Below are positions 27,577 through 38,708 of a stretch of 64,000 bases of DNA, one piece after another. Every line of letters begins with the position of its first letter. Within the stretch, counting starts at the first letter, position 1. The notes under the pieces are model-generated. The model worked only from the letters and a program-made list of their open reading frames with translations, was not told the DNA's origin and ran no database searches. Both the position numbers and the translations under genes were made by a program. Source of the stretch: Stutzerimonas stutzeri TS44 (lineage in GTDB: Bacteria > Pseudomonadota > Gammaproteobacteria > Pseudomonadales > Pseudomonadaceae); assembly GCA_000263395.1 (NCBI GenBank), contig AJXE01000015.1, forward strand, positions 1 to 64,000. Direction: 5' to 3'.

Positions 27577-28473
27577 ATGCCTTCACTGTCCACTCACCTC
27601 ACCCGCCTGGCCCAGCGCCTGGGGCTGCGCGCGCAACCCGGCCATCAGACGCTCGAGCGTGCGAGTCGGCTGAACCTGCCTTTCGCACCGCTTTACGAGC
27701 CGGAGCCAAGCATTTTCTGGAACGACGGTCCGTGCCTGCAGCGTCTACTGGAGCTGCCGCGCGGTGCGCTTTCGGGTCCGGTACAGGAAGACAAGGCGCG
27801 CGCGCATGCTGCGCTGAGCCGGTTGATTCAAAAAGACAGCCAGTCTCTGACCAGCATGGACCTGCGCCAGATCGACGGCCTCGGCGGCCAGAGCCCAGAC
27901 GGGATCGCCTATTCGAGCATCGAAGCATTCGCCGCCACCGAGGCCTGCCGGCGCACCCGCATCATCAGCTACAAGGACTTCCTGCGTACCCTCGGCATCG
28001 CCCTGCCCGGCCATGCGCAGAGCGAGCCCATCGAGCTGCGCCAGGCTGGCTGGCTGGGCGAACGTCTGTACTGGGCCGGCGAGCACCATGTCGAGGCATT
28101 CGCCAGTGCGGTGGCCTATGCGCGCCTGCGCGGCCTCGAGCTGCTGATGCCTGCCGAGCTTGTCGTCTACCGCCTCGATCGGGCCGGGCTGCGTGCGCTG
28201 GACGAGCAGTACCACGCCATTGCAATGCCCGCCCAGGCCTGGAGCGATGCGGAGTTCATGGCGCTGCTGCTCGACACGCAGGTGCCTTATGCGCGCCTGA
28301 CCGTGCTGCGCGACGCCAGCAACTCGGAATTGCTGCTGTTGGAGAAACACCACCCCACCGCCAGCGCCATCGGCGAAGGGCTGAAACGTGCCGGCGCGCC
28401 GGACATGGTGCGCTATCTGCGCAACCTGCCGCAGATCACCCGCTTCAAGCTCGGCCAGCCGCAAGACGCGTAA
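27577..28473 (+). CDS. Conserved hypothetical protein (pseudomonad-specific)
   Basis: About 298 residues; a GTG at 27556 is an alternative start and neither has a strong SD. No membrane segments or signal peptide; soluble and probably cytoplasmic. Features seen: EPEPSIFWNDGPCLQRLL, a SYKDFLRTLGIALPGHAQ segment, and a charged C-terminal helix (EGLKRAGAPDMVRYLRNLPQ). I do not recognise a known domain. Base composition matches the core genome, and a hairpin terminator follows at 28486. Confidence 0.8.
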   Translation: MPSLSTHLTRLAQRLGLRAQPGHQTLERASRLNLPFAPLYEPEPSIFWNDGPCLQRLLELPRGALSGPVQEDKARAHAALSRLIQKDSQSLTSMDLRQIDGLGGQSPDGIAYSSIEAFAATEACRRTRIISYKDFLRTLGIALPGHAQSEPIELRQAGWLGERLYWAGEHHVEAFASAVAYARLRGLELLMPAELVVYRLDRAGLRALDEQYHAIAMPAQAWSDAEFMALLLDTQVPYARLTVLRDASNSELLLLEKHHPTASAIGEGLKRAGAPDMVRYLRNLPQITRFKLGQPQDA

Positions 28474-28485
28474 GAGCGTCCACAA

Positions 28486-28507
28486 TGGCGGCTATCCCTA
28501 GCCGCCA
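28486..28507. terminator. Convergent hairpin terminator
   Basis: TGGCGGCTA pairs perfectly with TAGCCGCCA around TCCC, in the 44-bp gap between the hypothetical gene and convergent gdhB. No T run is present. Confidence 0.65.
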
Positions 28508-28517
28508 CACTCCCCAC

Positions 28518-31500
28518 TTAGTCGCCATGCCCCGCGGGCGCCTGCGCCAGATCCTGCAGCTCGCGGCTGGCTACGGCGTACATCGCGTAGTCGGGCGTGC
28601 TGGTGGCGCGCAACTCGGCCAGCATGCCGCGCCAGCGATCGACGTGATAGCCACGCTGCTCCAGCCATGCCATGACGCAGGCGGCCGGCTGCTGTGCGCC
28701 ACTTTCCATCTGCAGAATCGACACGGTAATAGCGCGCTGCTGGCTGTCGAGATCGTCACGAAAGCCCTCGCGTGCCAGTGCCTGCCAGGTGCTCTCCACC
28801 GGCAGGCTGGTGAGTTGCTGCAGATACCAGGGCAACTCCAGCGCACCGCCGACGGCGAAATAGGTCGACGCGACCTTGATCGGCGGCTGCCCGGTTTCGT
28901 CTGCCGCTTCGAGAATCGGCAGCAGCGTATACAGGTGACTGGTGCCGGCGACCATTCGCGCGAGCAATTCCGGAACACCCGCCGCGGTGTAGCGCTGGTA
29001 GCGCGACTGCCAGAGTTCGCGCGTCGAACCTTCGAGCAAACCGTCGAGCTTAAGCCCCAGCGCGGCGACACGCGGGCCGAAATGCGCAACGTCGCGAGCG
29101 GCGTCCAGCTCGCTGCGGCGGTTGCGCAGGAACCAGCGGGTTGCCCGTCGGCCGAGCCGGACCAGCTCGTCCATCAGCCGCAGCTGCAACTCGGCCGGCA
29201 CCTTGTAGTCCAGCGCCTCGATCTGCCGGAACCAGTGCGGCAGATGGAAGATGTCGCGCACGATCACATAGGCACCGGCAACATTGGCCGCACTCATGCC
29301 GGTAGCCTCGCTGAGCCGCTGAACGAAGGTGATGCCCATGTGGTTGACCAGATCGTTGGCGATCTGCGTGCTGACGATCTCGCGCCGCAGACGATGGCGC
29401 AGCATGACGTCGCGGTAACGCTCGCCGAGCAGCTGCGGAAACGCACTCTCCATTTCGCGGGCAAGGTAATCGTCGTTCGGCACGCGTGATTTGAGCAGAG
29501 CCTCCTTTAGCTCGATCTTGCTGTACGAAATCAGTACCGACAGCTCCGGGCGGGTCAGCCCCTTGCCCAGCGCCGCCCGTTCGGCGAGCGCGTCGTCGCT
29601 GGGCAGGAACTCGAGCTTGCGATCGAGCAGCCCTTCGCTTTCCAGCGCCGCGATCAGCCGCACGTATTCACCGGCGCGCTCACGCGAGCGGTACTGTGCC
29701 TGTGACAGCGCCTGGGTTTGCTTGTAGTTGTCGTACAGCACCAGCTCGGCGACCGCGTCGGTCATCTCGTGCAGCAACTGATCACGCTGCTTGCCGGTCA
29801 TGTCGCCGGCGGCCAGCAGCTCGTTGAGCAGAATCTTGATGTTCACCTCGTGGTCGGAGCAGTCCACGCCGCCGGCATTGTCGATGAAATCGGTGTTGCT
29901 GCTGCCACCGTGCAGCGCGTACTCCACGCGCCCCAGCTGGGTCATGCCGAGGTTGCCGCCCTCGCCTACCACCTTGGCGCGCAGCTCGTTGCCGTCCACG
30001 CGCACCGCGTCGTTGGCCTTGTCGCCCACGTCGGCGTGGGTTTCCGTGCTGCTCTTGACGTAGGTGCCGATGCCGCCGTTCCACAGGAGATCGACCGGCG
30101 CCTTGAGCAACGCATTGATCAGCTCGTTCGGCGTCAGTTGCTCGGCATCGATGGCAAAGCGTTCGCGCATCTGCGCGGTGATGACGATGCGCTTGGCCGA
30201 ACGGGAGAACACGCCGCCGCCGGACGAGATCAGCGTGCTGTCGTAATCGGTCCAGGCCGAACGCGGCAACTCGAACAGCCGCCGGCGTTCGGCAAAGCTG
30301 CGTGCCGGGTCCGGATCGGGGTCGACGAAGATGTGCAGGTGGTTGAACGCCGCCACCAGCTGCACGGCAGGCGACATCAGCAGGCCGTTACCGAACACGT
30401 CGCCGGCCATGTCGCCGATGCCGATCACGCTGATGGCATCGCGCTGCACATCGATCCCGCGCTCGCGAAAGTGCCGTTGTACCGAGACCCAGGCGCCACG
30501 CGCCGTGATGCCCATCTTCTTGTGGTCATACCCGGCCGAGCCGCCGGAGGCGAAGGCGTCGCCGAGCCAGAAGTCGTAGTCGGCGGCGATGCCATTGGCG
30601 ATATCGGAGAAGCTCGCCGTGCCCTTGTCCGCGGCCACCACCAGATACGGATCGTCCGCGTCATAGCGCAGCACGCCGGCCGGCGCCACCACCTGGCCGT
30701 CCTTGAGATTGTCGGTGAGATCCAGCAGACCGCTGATGAAAATGCGGTAGCAGGCAATGGCCTCCGCCTGGATCTCGTCGCGCGAACCGCCGGCCGGCAG
30801 GCGGCGCGGGATGAAGCCGCCCTTGGCGCCACCCGGCACGATCACGGCGTTCTTCACCTGCTGCGCCTTGACCAGGCCGAGCACCTCGGTGCGGTAGTCC
30901 TCCTCGCGATCGGACCAGCGCAGACCGCCGCGCGCCACCTTGCCGGCCCGCAGGTGCACGCCCTCGACGCGCGGCGAATAGACGAATATCTCGAACATCG
31001 GGATCGGCCGCGGCATTTCCGGGATCGCGCGCGGATCGAACTTGAAGCTGAAGTATTCCTTGGCCCGGCCATTCGCGTCCGTCTGGTAGAAGTTGGTCCG
31101 CAGGGTCGCCTTGATCAGCGCCAGGTAGCGCCGCAGGATGCGGTCCTCATTGAGCACCGCGACCTCGTCCAGCGCGGTCAGGATGGCCTGCTCCAGCCGC
31201 TGCTGCTTGTCGGCCAGGTCGTCCTCGCCGAGCTTGCGCGCCAGGTAGAAACGCATCTTGAACAGGCGCACCAGCTCGCGAGCGATATCGGTGTGGTTGA
31301 GCAGCGTGCTGGCGATGTAGCCCAGATCGAAGCCCATGCGAATCTGCTTGAGGTAACGCGCATACGCGCGCAGCAGCGCCACCTCGCGCCAGGTCAGACC
31401 GGCAGTCAGCACCAGGCGGTTGAAGGCATCGTTTTCCGCCACGCCGTTGTTGATGTTGACGAACGCATCCTGCAGCGGCTCGTTGATCTCCAGCAGGTCG

Positions 31501-33380
31501 ATTTCCAGCCCTGCCGCATAGGTAAAGGCGAAATCGTGAATCCAGCACTCGCGCCCGCTTTTGTGCTGCAGGCGGAACGGAAATTCGCCCAGCACGCGCA
31601 GGCCGAGGTTCTCCATGATCGGCAGCACGTCCGACAGCGGCAGCGGCGTATCGATGTGGTAGAGCTTGCAGTGCAGGCGATTCTCCTCGGCAGTGATCGG
31701 CTGGTAGAAGCTCATCACCAGTGGGCGCTCGTCGCTCAGGCTGAGCACATGCTGCATGTCCACCACCGCCGACTGCGCCGAGAAACGCTCGCGGTAGCCC
31801 GCCGGGAAGCCCTTGGGATAGTCGCCGAGCAGATTGACGCCCTGCGCTTCGCCGAAGCGCTCGACCACCAGCCCGGCGTACTCGTCCTGCCAGCTGCGGC
31901 AGGCCTGCAGGACTTCCTGCTCCAGCCGTTGCGGATCGACTTCCGGCAGCCGGCTCGGGTCCAGCCGCAGGATGAACTGCACGCGGATCAGCACCGACTC
32001 GGAAAAGTAGGTGGAGAACTCGCAATCACTGGCCTGCAAGCGTTCCAGCAGGACCTGCTGCATACGCATGCGCGACTCGGTCGAATAGCTGTCGCGCGGT
32101 ACGTAAACCAGGCAATAGCAGAAGCGCCGGTACGGGTCGAAGCGCAGGAACAGGCGCAACCGCGCGCGCTCCTGAATCTGCACGATGGCCACGGCGTTCT
32201 CGTACAGCTCCTGCTCGGAAGCCTGGAACAGCTCGTCGCGCGGCAACATCTCCAACACCTGCACCAGCTCCTTGGCCAGATGCGTCGAACCGCCGAAGTC
32301 GGAGCGCCGTACCACCGCATCGACCTTGCGTCGGATGTAGGGGATGCGCCGCACGCTCTGCGTGTACACCGACGAGGTGAACAGGCCCATGAAACGGCAC
32401 TCGCGCACGACCTGGCCGTGGGCATCGAACTCCCGTATCGAGACGAAATCCGGATAGGCCGGACGATGCACGCGACAGGGCGTCGACGACTTGGCGAACG
32501 ACAGCAGCAGCGGCTCGCGCAGATAGGCCCGCGACGACGGCAACAGCGAGCGCTCCTCAGCGCTCAGATCGACCCGCAGCTTGCGCGACAGTCCGAGCAG
32601 CGAGGTCTCGTCGTAGACGATGCAGCCGCCTTCCGGGGAGTCGCTGACGGTGAATTCCTCGTAGCCGAGGAAGGTGAAATGGTCATCGGCCAGCCAGTCG
32701 AGGAAATCCTCGATTTCCGCCAGCTCCTCGCCATCGATGCGCTGGGCCAGATCGCCCGCCTGCACCAGGGTACGCACCTCCGCCACCTTGTTCTTCATCG
32801 CATGGAAATCGCCAACCGCCAGCCGCACATCAGCCAGCACGCCGAGCAGCGCTTGCTCAAGCTCGCGCAGATCGGCCGGGCTCGCGCAGCGGTCGATCTC
32901 GATGAAGATCAGCGACTCGACCGAGCTGTCGTCAGCGACCGCATCCGCCGCCAACAGCTTGAGCAGGCTGCCGTCGGCCGCGCGGCGCACCTGCAGCACG
33001 CTGTTCTGCAGGGTGTGGATGCTGTAGCCGCGGCGCGTCAGCTCCATGCGCACCGAGTCGACCAGAAACGGCATGTCCGGGTGCAGCACTTCGACCACGC
33101 TGTGCGTCGACTGCCAGCCGTGCTTCTCGTAGTCCGGGTTGAATACCCGCACCTGCGGATGCTCCGGCTCGAAGCGTTCCAGCAGGCGCCAGGACGCCAG
33201 GGTCGAGCCGACCAGGTCGCTCATACGTCGCTCGGTAAGTTCGGCCAGCGCAACGATACCGAAGAACTGCTCGGCGAACAGCGCCAGCTGGGCAAGCAGC
33301 TGTCCGTCTACGTGTTGTGCCAGGGCCGATTGCAACTGCTGCTGGAAATCGGCCTTGCTGGCAGCGGTGAAGAACGCCAT
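28518..33380 (-). CDS. gdhB: NAD-specific glutamate dehydrogenase, large (180-kDa) type
   Basis: 1620 residues, the length of the P. aeruginosa enzyme. Oxidatively deaminates glutamate to 2-oxoglutarate and ammonium. The N-terminal about 700 residues hold ACT-like regulatory regions. The catalytic domain follows, with GGLRWSDREEDYRTEVLGLV, the substrate Lys region VIVPGGAKGGF, and a Rossmann NAD domain with VIGIGDMAGDVFGNG. A helical C-terminal domain closes the protein. The start was chosen because GGAG lies 6 nt before this ATG; a second upstream in-frame ATG at 33392 is weaker. It is divergent from the moxR operon. Confidence 0.96.
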   Translation of the reverse strand: MAFFTAASKADFQQQLQSALAQHVDGQLLAQLALFAEQFFGIVALAELTERRMSDLVGSTLASWRLLERFEPEHPQVRVFNPDYEKHGWQSTHSVVEVLHPDMPFLVDSVRMELTRRGYSIHTLQNSVLQVRRAADGSLLKLLAADAVADDSSVESLIFIEIDRCASPADLRELEQALLGVLADVRLAVGDFHAMKNKVAEVRTLVQAGDLAQRIDGEELAEIEDFLDWLADDHFTFLGYEEFTVSDSPEGGCIVYDETSLLGLSRKLRVDLSAEERSLLPSSRAYLREPLLLSFAKSSTPCRVHRPAYPDFVSIREFDAHGQVVRECRFMGLFTSSVYTQSVRRIPYIRRKVDAVVRRSDFGGSTHLAKELVQVLEMLPRDELFQASEQELYENAVAIVQIQERARLRLFLRFDPYRRFCYCLVYVPRDSYSTESRMRMQQVLLERLQASDCEFSTYFSESVLIRVQFILRLDPSRLPEVDPQRLEQEVLQACRSWQDEYAGLVVERFGEAQGVNLLGDYPKGFPAGYRERFSAQSAVVDMQHVLSLSDERPLVMSFYQPITAEENRLHCKLYHIDTPLPLSDVLPIMENLGLRVLGEFPFRLQHKSGRECWIHDFAFTYAAGLEIDLLEINEPLQDAFVNINNGVAENDAFNRLVLTAGLTWREVALLRAYARYLKQIRMGFDLGYIASTLLNHTDIARELVRLFKMRFYLARKLGEDDLADKQQRLEQAILTALDEVAVLNEDRILRRYLALIKATLRTNFYQTDANGRAKEYFSFKFDPRAIPEMPRPIPMFEIFVYSPRVEGVHLRAGKVARGGLRWSDREEDYRTEVLGLVKAQQVKNAVIVPGGAKGGFIPRRLPAGGSRDEIQAEAIACYRIFISGLLDLTDNLKDGQVVAPAGVLRYDADDPYLVVAADKGTASFSDIANGIAADYDFWLGDAFASGGSAGYDHKKMGITARGAWVSVQRHFRERGIDVQRDAISVIGIGDMAGDVFGNGLLMSPAVQLVAAFNHLHIFVDPDPDPARSFAERRRLFELPRSAWTDYDSTLISSGGGVFSRSAKRIVITAQMRERFAIDAEQLTPNELINALLKAPVDLLWNGGIGTYVKSSTETHADVGDKANDAVRVDGNELRAKVVGEGGNLGMTQLGRVEYALHGGSSNTDFIDNAGGVDCSDHEVNIKILLNELLAAGDMTGKQRDQLLHEMTDAVAELVLYDNYKQTQALSQAQYRSRERAGEYVRLIAALESEGLLDRKLEFLPSDDALAERAALGKGLTRPELSVLISYSKIELKEALLKSRVPNDDYLAREMESAFPQLLGERYRDVMLRHRLRREIVSTQIANDLVNHMGITFVQRLSEATGMSAANVAGAYVIVRDIFHLPHWFRQIEALDYKVPAELQLRLMDELVRLGRRATRWFLRNRRSELDAARDVAHFGPRVAALGLKLDGLLEGSTRELWQSRYQRYTAAGVPELLARMVAGTSHLYTLLPILEAADETGQPPIKVASTYFAVGGALELPWYLQQLTSLPVESTWQALAREGFRDDLDSQQRAITVSILQMESGAQQPAACVMAWLEQRGYHVDRWRGMLAELRATSTPDYAMYAVASRELQDLAQAPAGHGD

Positions 33381-33566
33381 GAAATGCTCCATCTGGCTTA
33401 CAGAAAGGGGGACCGTCGGTAGTGACCGAGGCCACAGGCTCATGGTTCAACGTTAGTCCAGATGCCCGCAAATGCAGTAAAGTGACGCGCTCGTCGGCGC
33501 GGCGCGGGGCCGCACGCCAGCAGCCGGGCACGCCGGCGTTTCCTCCCCACCGGAAGCCTTGAAACG

Positions 33567-34526
<960 letters not shown>

Positions 34527-34527
34527 A

Positions 34528-35487
34528 ATGCACCCGGCCGCGCAGCCCTCCGCGCCGCCGGCCGAAACCGGCGTGCGCACCAGCCTGAAAGCCCTCATCG
34601 ACCTGCGCCATCGCGTGCGCGAGGTGCCGCTGTTCTCCACGCCGCATCGGCGCAGCCCGCTGGTCGGCCTGCATCACTCCAAGCTGCGCGGACGCGGCGT
34701 GGACTTCGATCAGGTGCGCGTCTACCAGGCCGGCGACGACGTGCGCACCATCGACTGGCGCGTCACCGCGCGCACCCAGGAGCCCCACACCAAGCTGTTC
34801 CATGAGGAGCGCGAGCGGCCCATCTATCTGCTGGTCGAACAGAGCCGCCGGCTGTTCTTCGGTAGCGCGCGGGTGTTCAAGTCGGTGCTTGCCGCCGAGG
34901 CCGCCAGCCTGATCGGCTGGGCCGCGCTGCTGCACAACGACCGGGTTGGCGGGCTGGTGTTCGGTAATGCCGAGCACCACGAGATCAAACCGCGGCGCAA
35001 CAAGCAGAGCCTGCTGCAACTGCTCGACCGCCTGGCCCGCGCCAACGGCCGGCTCGACAGCGAGACGCCCATCGAGCCGGATGCCTTCGGCCTGGCCCTG
35101 CGCCGCGCGCGCGAGGTGCTGCGCCCGGGCAGCCTGGCGGTGATCCTGTGCGACGAACGCACCCTGACCGACACCGCCGAGCAGCAGCTCAGCCTGCTGG
35201 CGCGGCATGTCGATCTGCTGCTGCTGCCGGTCTTCGATCCGCTCGACCACGCCCTCCCCGCCGCCGGCCTGCTGCGCTTCGCCGAGCGCGGCGCGCGACT
35301 GGAGCTGGACACCCACGACGCCACGCTGCGCCAGGCCTATCGTCAACTGGGCGAGGCGCGCAGCGCTCGCTGGCAGCGTCTGGCCGACCGCCTGCGCGTA
35401 CCGCTGATGCCGCTCGACACGCAGCGCGACCCGGTCGAACAGCTGCGCGAGCACCTCAGCGTGCAGCACGCCGGGGCACACGCATGA
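34528..35487 (+). CDS. DUF58 domain protein
   Basis: 319 residues. The conserved DUF58 core is seen as GRGVDFDQVRVYQAGDDVRTIDWRVTART (in overlapping parts), followed by a VWA-like half (PIYLLVEQSRRLFFG). Soluble. DUF58 proteins always neighbour MoxR ATPases; the operon is linked to envelope stress or aerotolerance in other bacteria, but the precise job is unknown. Its stop codon overlaps the next ATG (ATGA). Confidence 0.92.
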   Translation: MHPAAQPSAPPAETGVRTSLKALIDLRHRVREVPLFSTPHRRSPLVGLHHSKLRGRGVDFDQVRVYQAGDDVRTIDWRVTARTQEPHTKLFHEERERPIYLLVEQSRRLFFGSARVFKSVLAAEAASLIGWAALLHNDRVGGLVFGNAEHHEIKPRRNKQSLLQLLDRLARANGRLDSETPIEPDAFGLALRRAREVLRPGSLAVILCDERTLTDTAEQQLSLLARHVDLLLLPVFDPLDHALPAAGLLRFAERGARLELDTHDATLRQAYRQLGEARSARWQRLADRLRVPLMPLDTQRDPVEQLREHLSVQHAGAHA

Positions 35488-35984
35488 ACCCGCTCGATCA
35501 ACTCGCACCGCCGATCCTGCCGGCCGCGGTTTCCTGGTGGCCGCCGGCACCGGGCTGGTGGCTGCTGGCGCTGCTGCTGCTCGGCACTTTTGCCGGCCTG
35601 TGGCACCAGCGCTACCGCCTGCTGCAGCGAGTGCGCCCGCGCCACGTACCGGCCGAAGCGCCGCTGGACCCGCAGCGCCAGGCCGCGCTGATCGAACTGG
35701 CCAAGCTCATCAAGCCCTACGACGGGCAGCCCGCCAGCCACTGGCTGCAACAGCTCAACGCCCTGCTCAAGCGGCTGTGCCGCACGCGCTATCCGGACAA
35801 CCACCCGCATACGCTCAGCGGCCGCGCCTGGCTGGCGTTTCTCGACAGCCGCTGCCCGGCCGCCGGCCTGACCCGCTGGATGGTGCTGGTCGAAGGCTCC
35901 TACCGCGCCGAGTGCCGGCTCGACGACAAGGCCATCGACGGGCTGGCGCAGGCCGTCGAAATCTGGATTCGCAAGCATGTTTGA
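35484..35984 (+). CDS. DUF4381 domain membrane protein
   Basis: 166 residues. One N-terminal membrane segment (PGWWLLALLLLGTFAGLW, about residues 23-41) and a soluble C-terminal domain ending in AVEIWIRKHV. It is the standard third member of the MoxR-DUF58-DUF4381-VWA operon. It overlaps both neighbours (4 bp upstream, 8 bp downstream), showing coupled translation. Confidence 0.9.
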   Translation: MNPLDQLAPPILPAAVSWWPPAPGWWLLALLLLGTFAGLWHQRYRLLQRVRPRHVPAEAPLDPQRQAALIELAKLIKPYDGQPASHWLQQLNALLKRLCRTRYPDNHPHTLSGRAWLAFLDSRCPAAGLTRWMVLVEGSYRAECRLDDKAIDGLAQAVEIWIRKHV

Positions 35985-36996
35985 GCTGGCCTGGCCGTGG
36001 ATGCTGCTGCTGTTGCCGCTGCCCTGGCTGCTGCGCTGGCTGCTGCCCGCGGCCGACAGCGGCGAAGCGGCGCTCAAGGTGAGTTTTCTCGCCGAGCTGG
36101 AAACCCTGTCCGGCCGCCGCGCACGGGTCGCGCTGCCGGCGTGGCGTCAGCAGCTGCCCTACCTGACGATCTGGCTGCTGCTGCTGTTCGCCGCCGCCCG
36201 CCCGCAATGGCTCGGTGAGCCGCTGCCGCTGCCTACCAGCGGGCGCGACCTGCTGCTGGCGGTGGACGTTTCCGGCTCGATGGATTATCCCGACATGCAA
36301 TGGCAGGACGAGCAAATCAGCCGTCTGGAGCTGGTCAAGCTGCTGCTCGGCGACTTCATCGAGGCCCGCCACGGTGATCGCGTCGGGCTGATCCTGTTCG
36401 GCAGCAAGGCCTATCTGCAATCGCCGCTGACCTTCGACCGACGCACCGTGCGCACCTGGCTGGACGAAGCCGTGGTCGGCATCGCCGGCAGCAACACCGC
36501 CATCGGCGACGCCATCGGCCTGGCCGTCAAGCGCCTGCGCGAGCGCCCCGCGCATAGCCGGGTGCTGGTGCTGATCACCGATGGCGCCAACAACGGCGGC
36601 GAGATCGCGCCATTGATCGCGGCACAGCTGGCTGCCGATGAGCAGGTGAAGATTCACACCATCGGCATCGGTGCCGACGCCGAGGAAGGCGGCGTGCTCA
36701 GTCGCTTCGGCTTCAATCCCGGACTGGAGCTGGACGAGGCGACCCTGCAGGCCATCGCCGAGCGCACCGCAGGCCGCTATTTCCGCGCGCGTTCGAGCGC
36801 CGAGCTGCAAGCCATCGGCGATACCCTCGATCGTCTCGAACCGGCGGCGCAGCAGCCGGCCCGCGCGCGCATCGCCCAGCCGCTGTACGTCTGGCCGCTC
36901 AGCGCAGCACTGCTGATCAGCCTGCTGCTGGTCGCCGCCGATCTCTGGCAGGCGCCGCTGCAGCGCCTCGCCACAGCGCTGGAGCGACGTCGATGA
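35977..36996 (+). CDS. BatA-like VWA-domain membrane protein
   Basis: 339 residues. Membrane segments near residues 4-25, 62-74 and 308-325 bracket a periplasmic or cytoplasmic VWA domain. The metal-ion (MIDAS) site is intact: D97-x-S99-x-S101 in AVDVSGSMD, with LITDGANNGG as the later acidic loop. Homologous to Bacteroides BatA. It overlaps the next gene by 4 bp. Confidence 0.92.
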   Translation: MFELAWPWMLLLLPLPWLLRWLLPAADSGEAALKVSFLAELETLSGRRARVALPAWRQQLPYLTIWLLLLFAAARPQWLGEPLPLPTSGRDLLLAVDVSGSMDYPDMQWQDEQISRLELVKLLLGDFIEARHGDRVGLILFGSKAYLQSPLTFDRRTVRTWLDEAVVGIAGSNTAIGDAIGLAVKRLRERPAHSRVLVLITDGANNGGEIAPLIAAQLAADEQVKIHTIGIGADAEEGGVLSRFGFNPGLELDEATLQAIAERTAGRYFRARSSAELQAIGDTLDRLEPAAQQPARARIAQPLYVWPLSAALLISLLLVAADLWQAPLQRLATALERRR

Positions 36997-38708
36997 GCGC
37001 GTTCTGGCCGCACCTGCTGCGGCCCTTCTGGCTGCTGATCGTGCCGCTGCTGATCTGGCTGCTGTGGCGGCTCTGGCACCGCCAGCGGCAGATCGGCCGC
37101 TGGCAGCGCCTGCTTCCCGAGGCGTTCCACGCCGCGCTGCTGACCCGCGGCCGCCTGCGCAACAGCCGCCTGCCGTGGGTCGCCCTCGGGCTGGCCTGGC
37201 TGCTGGCCTGCCTGGCCCTGCTCGGGCCGAGCTGGCAGCGCCTAGAGCAACCCAGTCTGAAGCGCGCCGATCCGCTGGTGGTGCTGCTCGAAACGACGCC
37301 CGCCATGCTCGCCACCGACAGCCCGCCATCACGCCTGGAACAGGCCAAGCGCAAGCTGCTCGACCTGATCGAAAGCCGCCCCGACGCGCAGACGGCCGTG
37401 GTCGTCTATGCCGGCAGCGCACACACGCTGGTGCCGCTGTCCGACGACCTGGCCACCACCGCCAACCTGCTGAACGTGCTGAGCCCTGCACTGATGCCCG
37501 AACCCGGGCGACGCGCCGATCTGGCCGTGGCACAAGGCCTGGCACTGCTCGAACAGGGCGCCCAGGGCCGCGGGCGACTGCTGCTGATGACCAGCGCGAT
37601 CGACGATGCGGCGCAGCAACACATCGCCGAACTGCTGGGCGGGCGCGGCGAGCGCCTGGCGATCCTCGGCATCGGCAGCGAACAGGGCGCGCCGATCGCC
37701 GGCGAGGACGGCAGTTTCCTCAAGGACGAACACGGCGCCATCCTCATCCCGCGGCTGGACAACGCCGGCCTGCGCCGCTTCGCCGCCGAACTGGGGGCCC
37801 GCTACCAGCAGGCACGCCTGGACGATGCCGACCTGCGCAACCTCGGCCTGCTGGAGGCCAGCGGCGGCATGCTCAAGCAGGACGAAACCACCCGACTGGA
37901 TGCCTGGCTCGACCAGGGCTACTGGCTGCTGCTGCCGCTGCTGCTGCTCGCCGCCTGCGCCGGGCGCCGAGGCTGGCTGTTCTGCCTACCGCTCCTGCTG
38001 CTGCAGCCGCAACCGGCCAGCGCCCTGGAGTTCGTCGACCTCTGGCTGCGCCCGGATCAGCAGGGCCAGCGCCTGCTGCAGGCGCAGCGACCGGCCGAGG
38101 CCGCCGAACGCTTCGAGGACTCGCGCTGGCAGGGCATCGCGCTCTACCGCGCCGGTGACTACGCGGCAGCCGCCGAACGCTTCGCCACTGGTGACAGCGC
38201 CAGCGATCACTACAACCGCGGCAATGCGCTGGCACGCAGCGAGCAGCTGGAGGCCGCCCTCGAAGCCTACGAACAGGCGCTGGAGCGGCAACCCGACCTG
38301 GCGCCGGCACAGCGCAACAAGGCGCTGGTCGAAGAACTGTTGCGCCAGCGCCAGCAGAAGTCAGCACCCGAGCAGCCGCAAGCCGGCGAGCAACCCGGTG
38401 CCACATCACCGCCGCCGCCCACCTCGCAGACCAGCCCCACCACGCCGGACACCACACAGCCGGCAACGCCGCCGCCCAACGCCGAACCGGGCGCCAGCGA
38501 AGCGCCCGCCAACGCGTCGCAGGCCAGCGAACCGCCGCCAGCCGAGGCGGATACCGAGGCCCCCGCAACGCCGCTCGAAGACCTGCCAGCCCGTGAGCGC
38601 CAGCAGGCGATGGAGCAGTGGCTACGGCAAATTCCGGACGATCCGGGCGAGCTGCTGCGCCGCAAATTCCTTTACGAACAACGCAAGCGCCAGGAACTGA
38701 ATCGATGA
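36993..38708 (+). CDS. BatB-like VWA protein fused to TPR and proline-rich tail
   Basis: 571 residues. Two N-terminal membrane segments (residues 12-27 and 61-78), a VWA-type domain (about 90-290), a third membrane segment (LLLPLLLLAACAG), then TPR helices (DHYNRGNALARSEQLEAALE) and a Pro/Thr/Ala-rich low-complexity stretch (about residues 455-535) before a charged end. It therefore combines BatB and BatC. The MIDAS site is degenerate: LETTPAM replaces the usual D-x-S-x-S, so metal binding may be weak or lost. Confidence 0.9.
   Translation: MSAFWPHLLRPFWLLIVPLLIWLLWRLWHRQRQIGRWQRLLPEAFHAALLTRGRLRNSRLPWVALGLAWLLACLALLGPSWQRLEQPSLKRADPLVVLLETTPAMLATDSPPSRLEQAKRKLLDLIESRPDAQTAVVVYAGSAHTLVPLSDDLATTANLLNVLSPALMPEPGRRADLAVAQGLALLEQGAQGRGRLLLMTSAIDDAAQQHIAELLGGRGERLAILGIGSEQGAPIAGEDGSFLKDEHGAILIPRLDNAGLRRFAAELGARYQQARLDDADLRNLGLLEASGGMLKQDETTRLDAWLDQGYWLLLPLLLLAACAGRRGWLFCLPLLLLQPQPASALEFVDLWLRPDQQGQRLLQAQRPAEAAERFEDSRWQGIALYRAGDYAAAAERFATGDSASDHYNRGNALARSEQLEAALEAYEQALERQPDLAPAQRNKALVEELLRQRQQKSAPEQPQAGEQPGATSPPPPTSQTSPTTPDTTQPATPPPNAEPGASEAPANASQASEPPPAEADTEAPATPLEDLPARERQQAMEQWLRQIPDDPGELLRRKFLYEQRKRQELNR

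Noticed and set aside
29718..33422. 1234-codon open frame on the plus strand opposite gdhB
   Set aside because: A GC-rich antisense shadow of gdhB, Gln/His/Arg-rich with no domain structure, while the minus-strand gdhB is complete and conserved.
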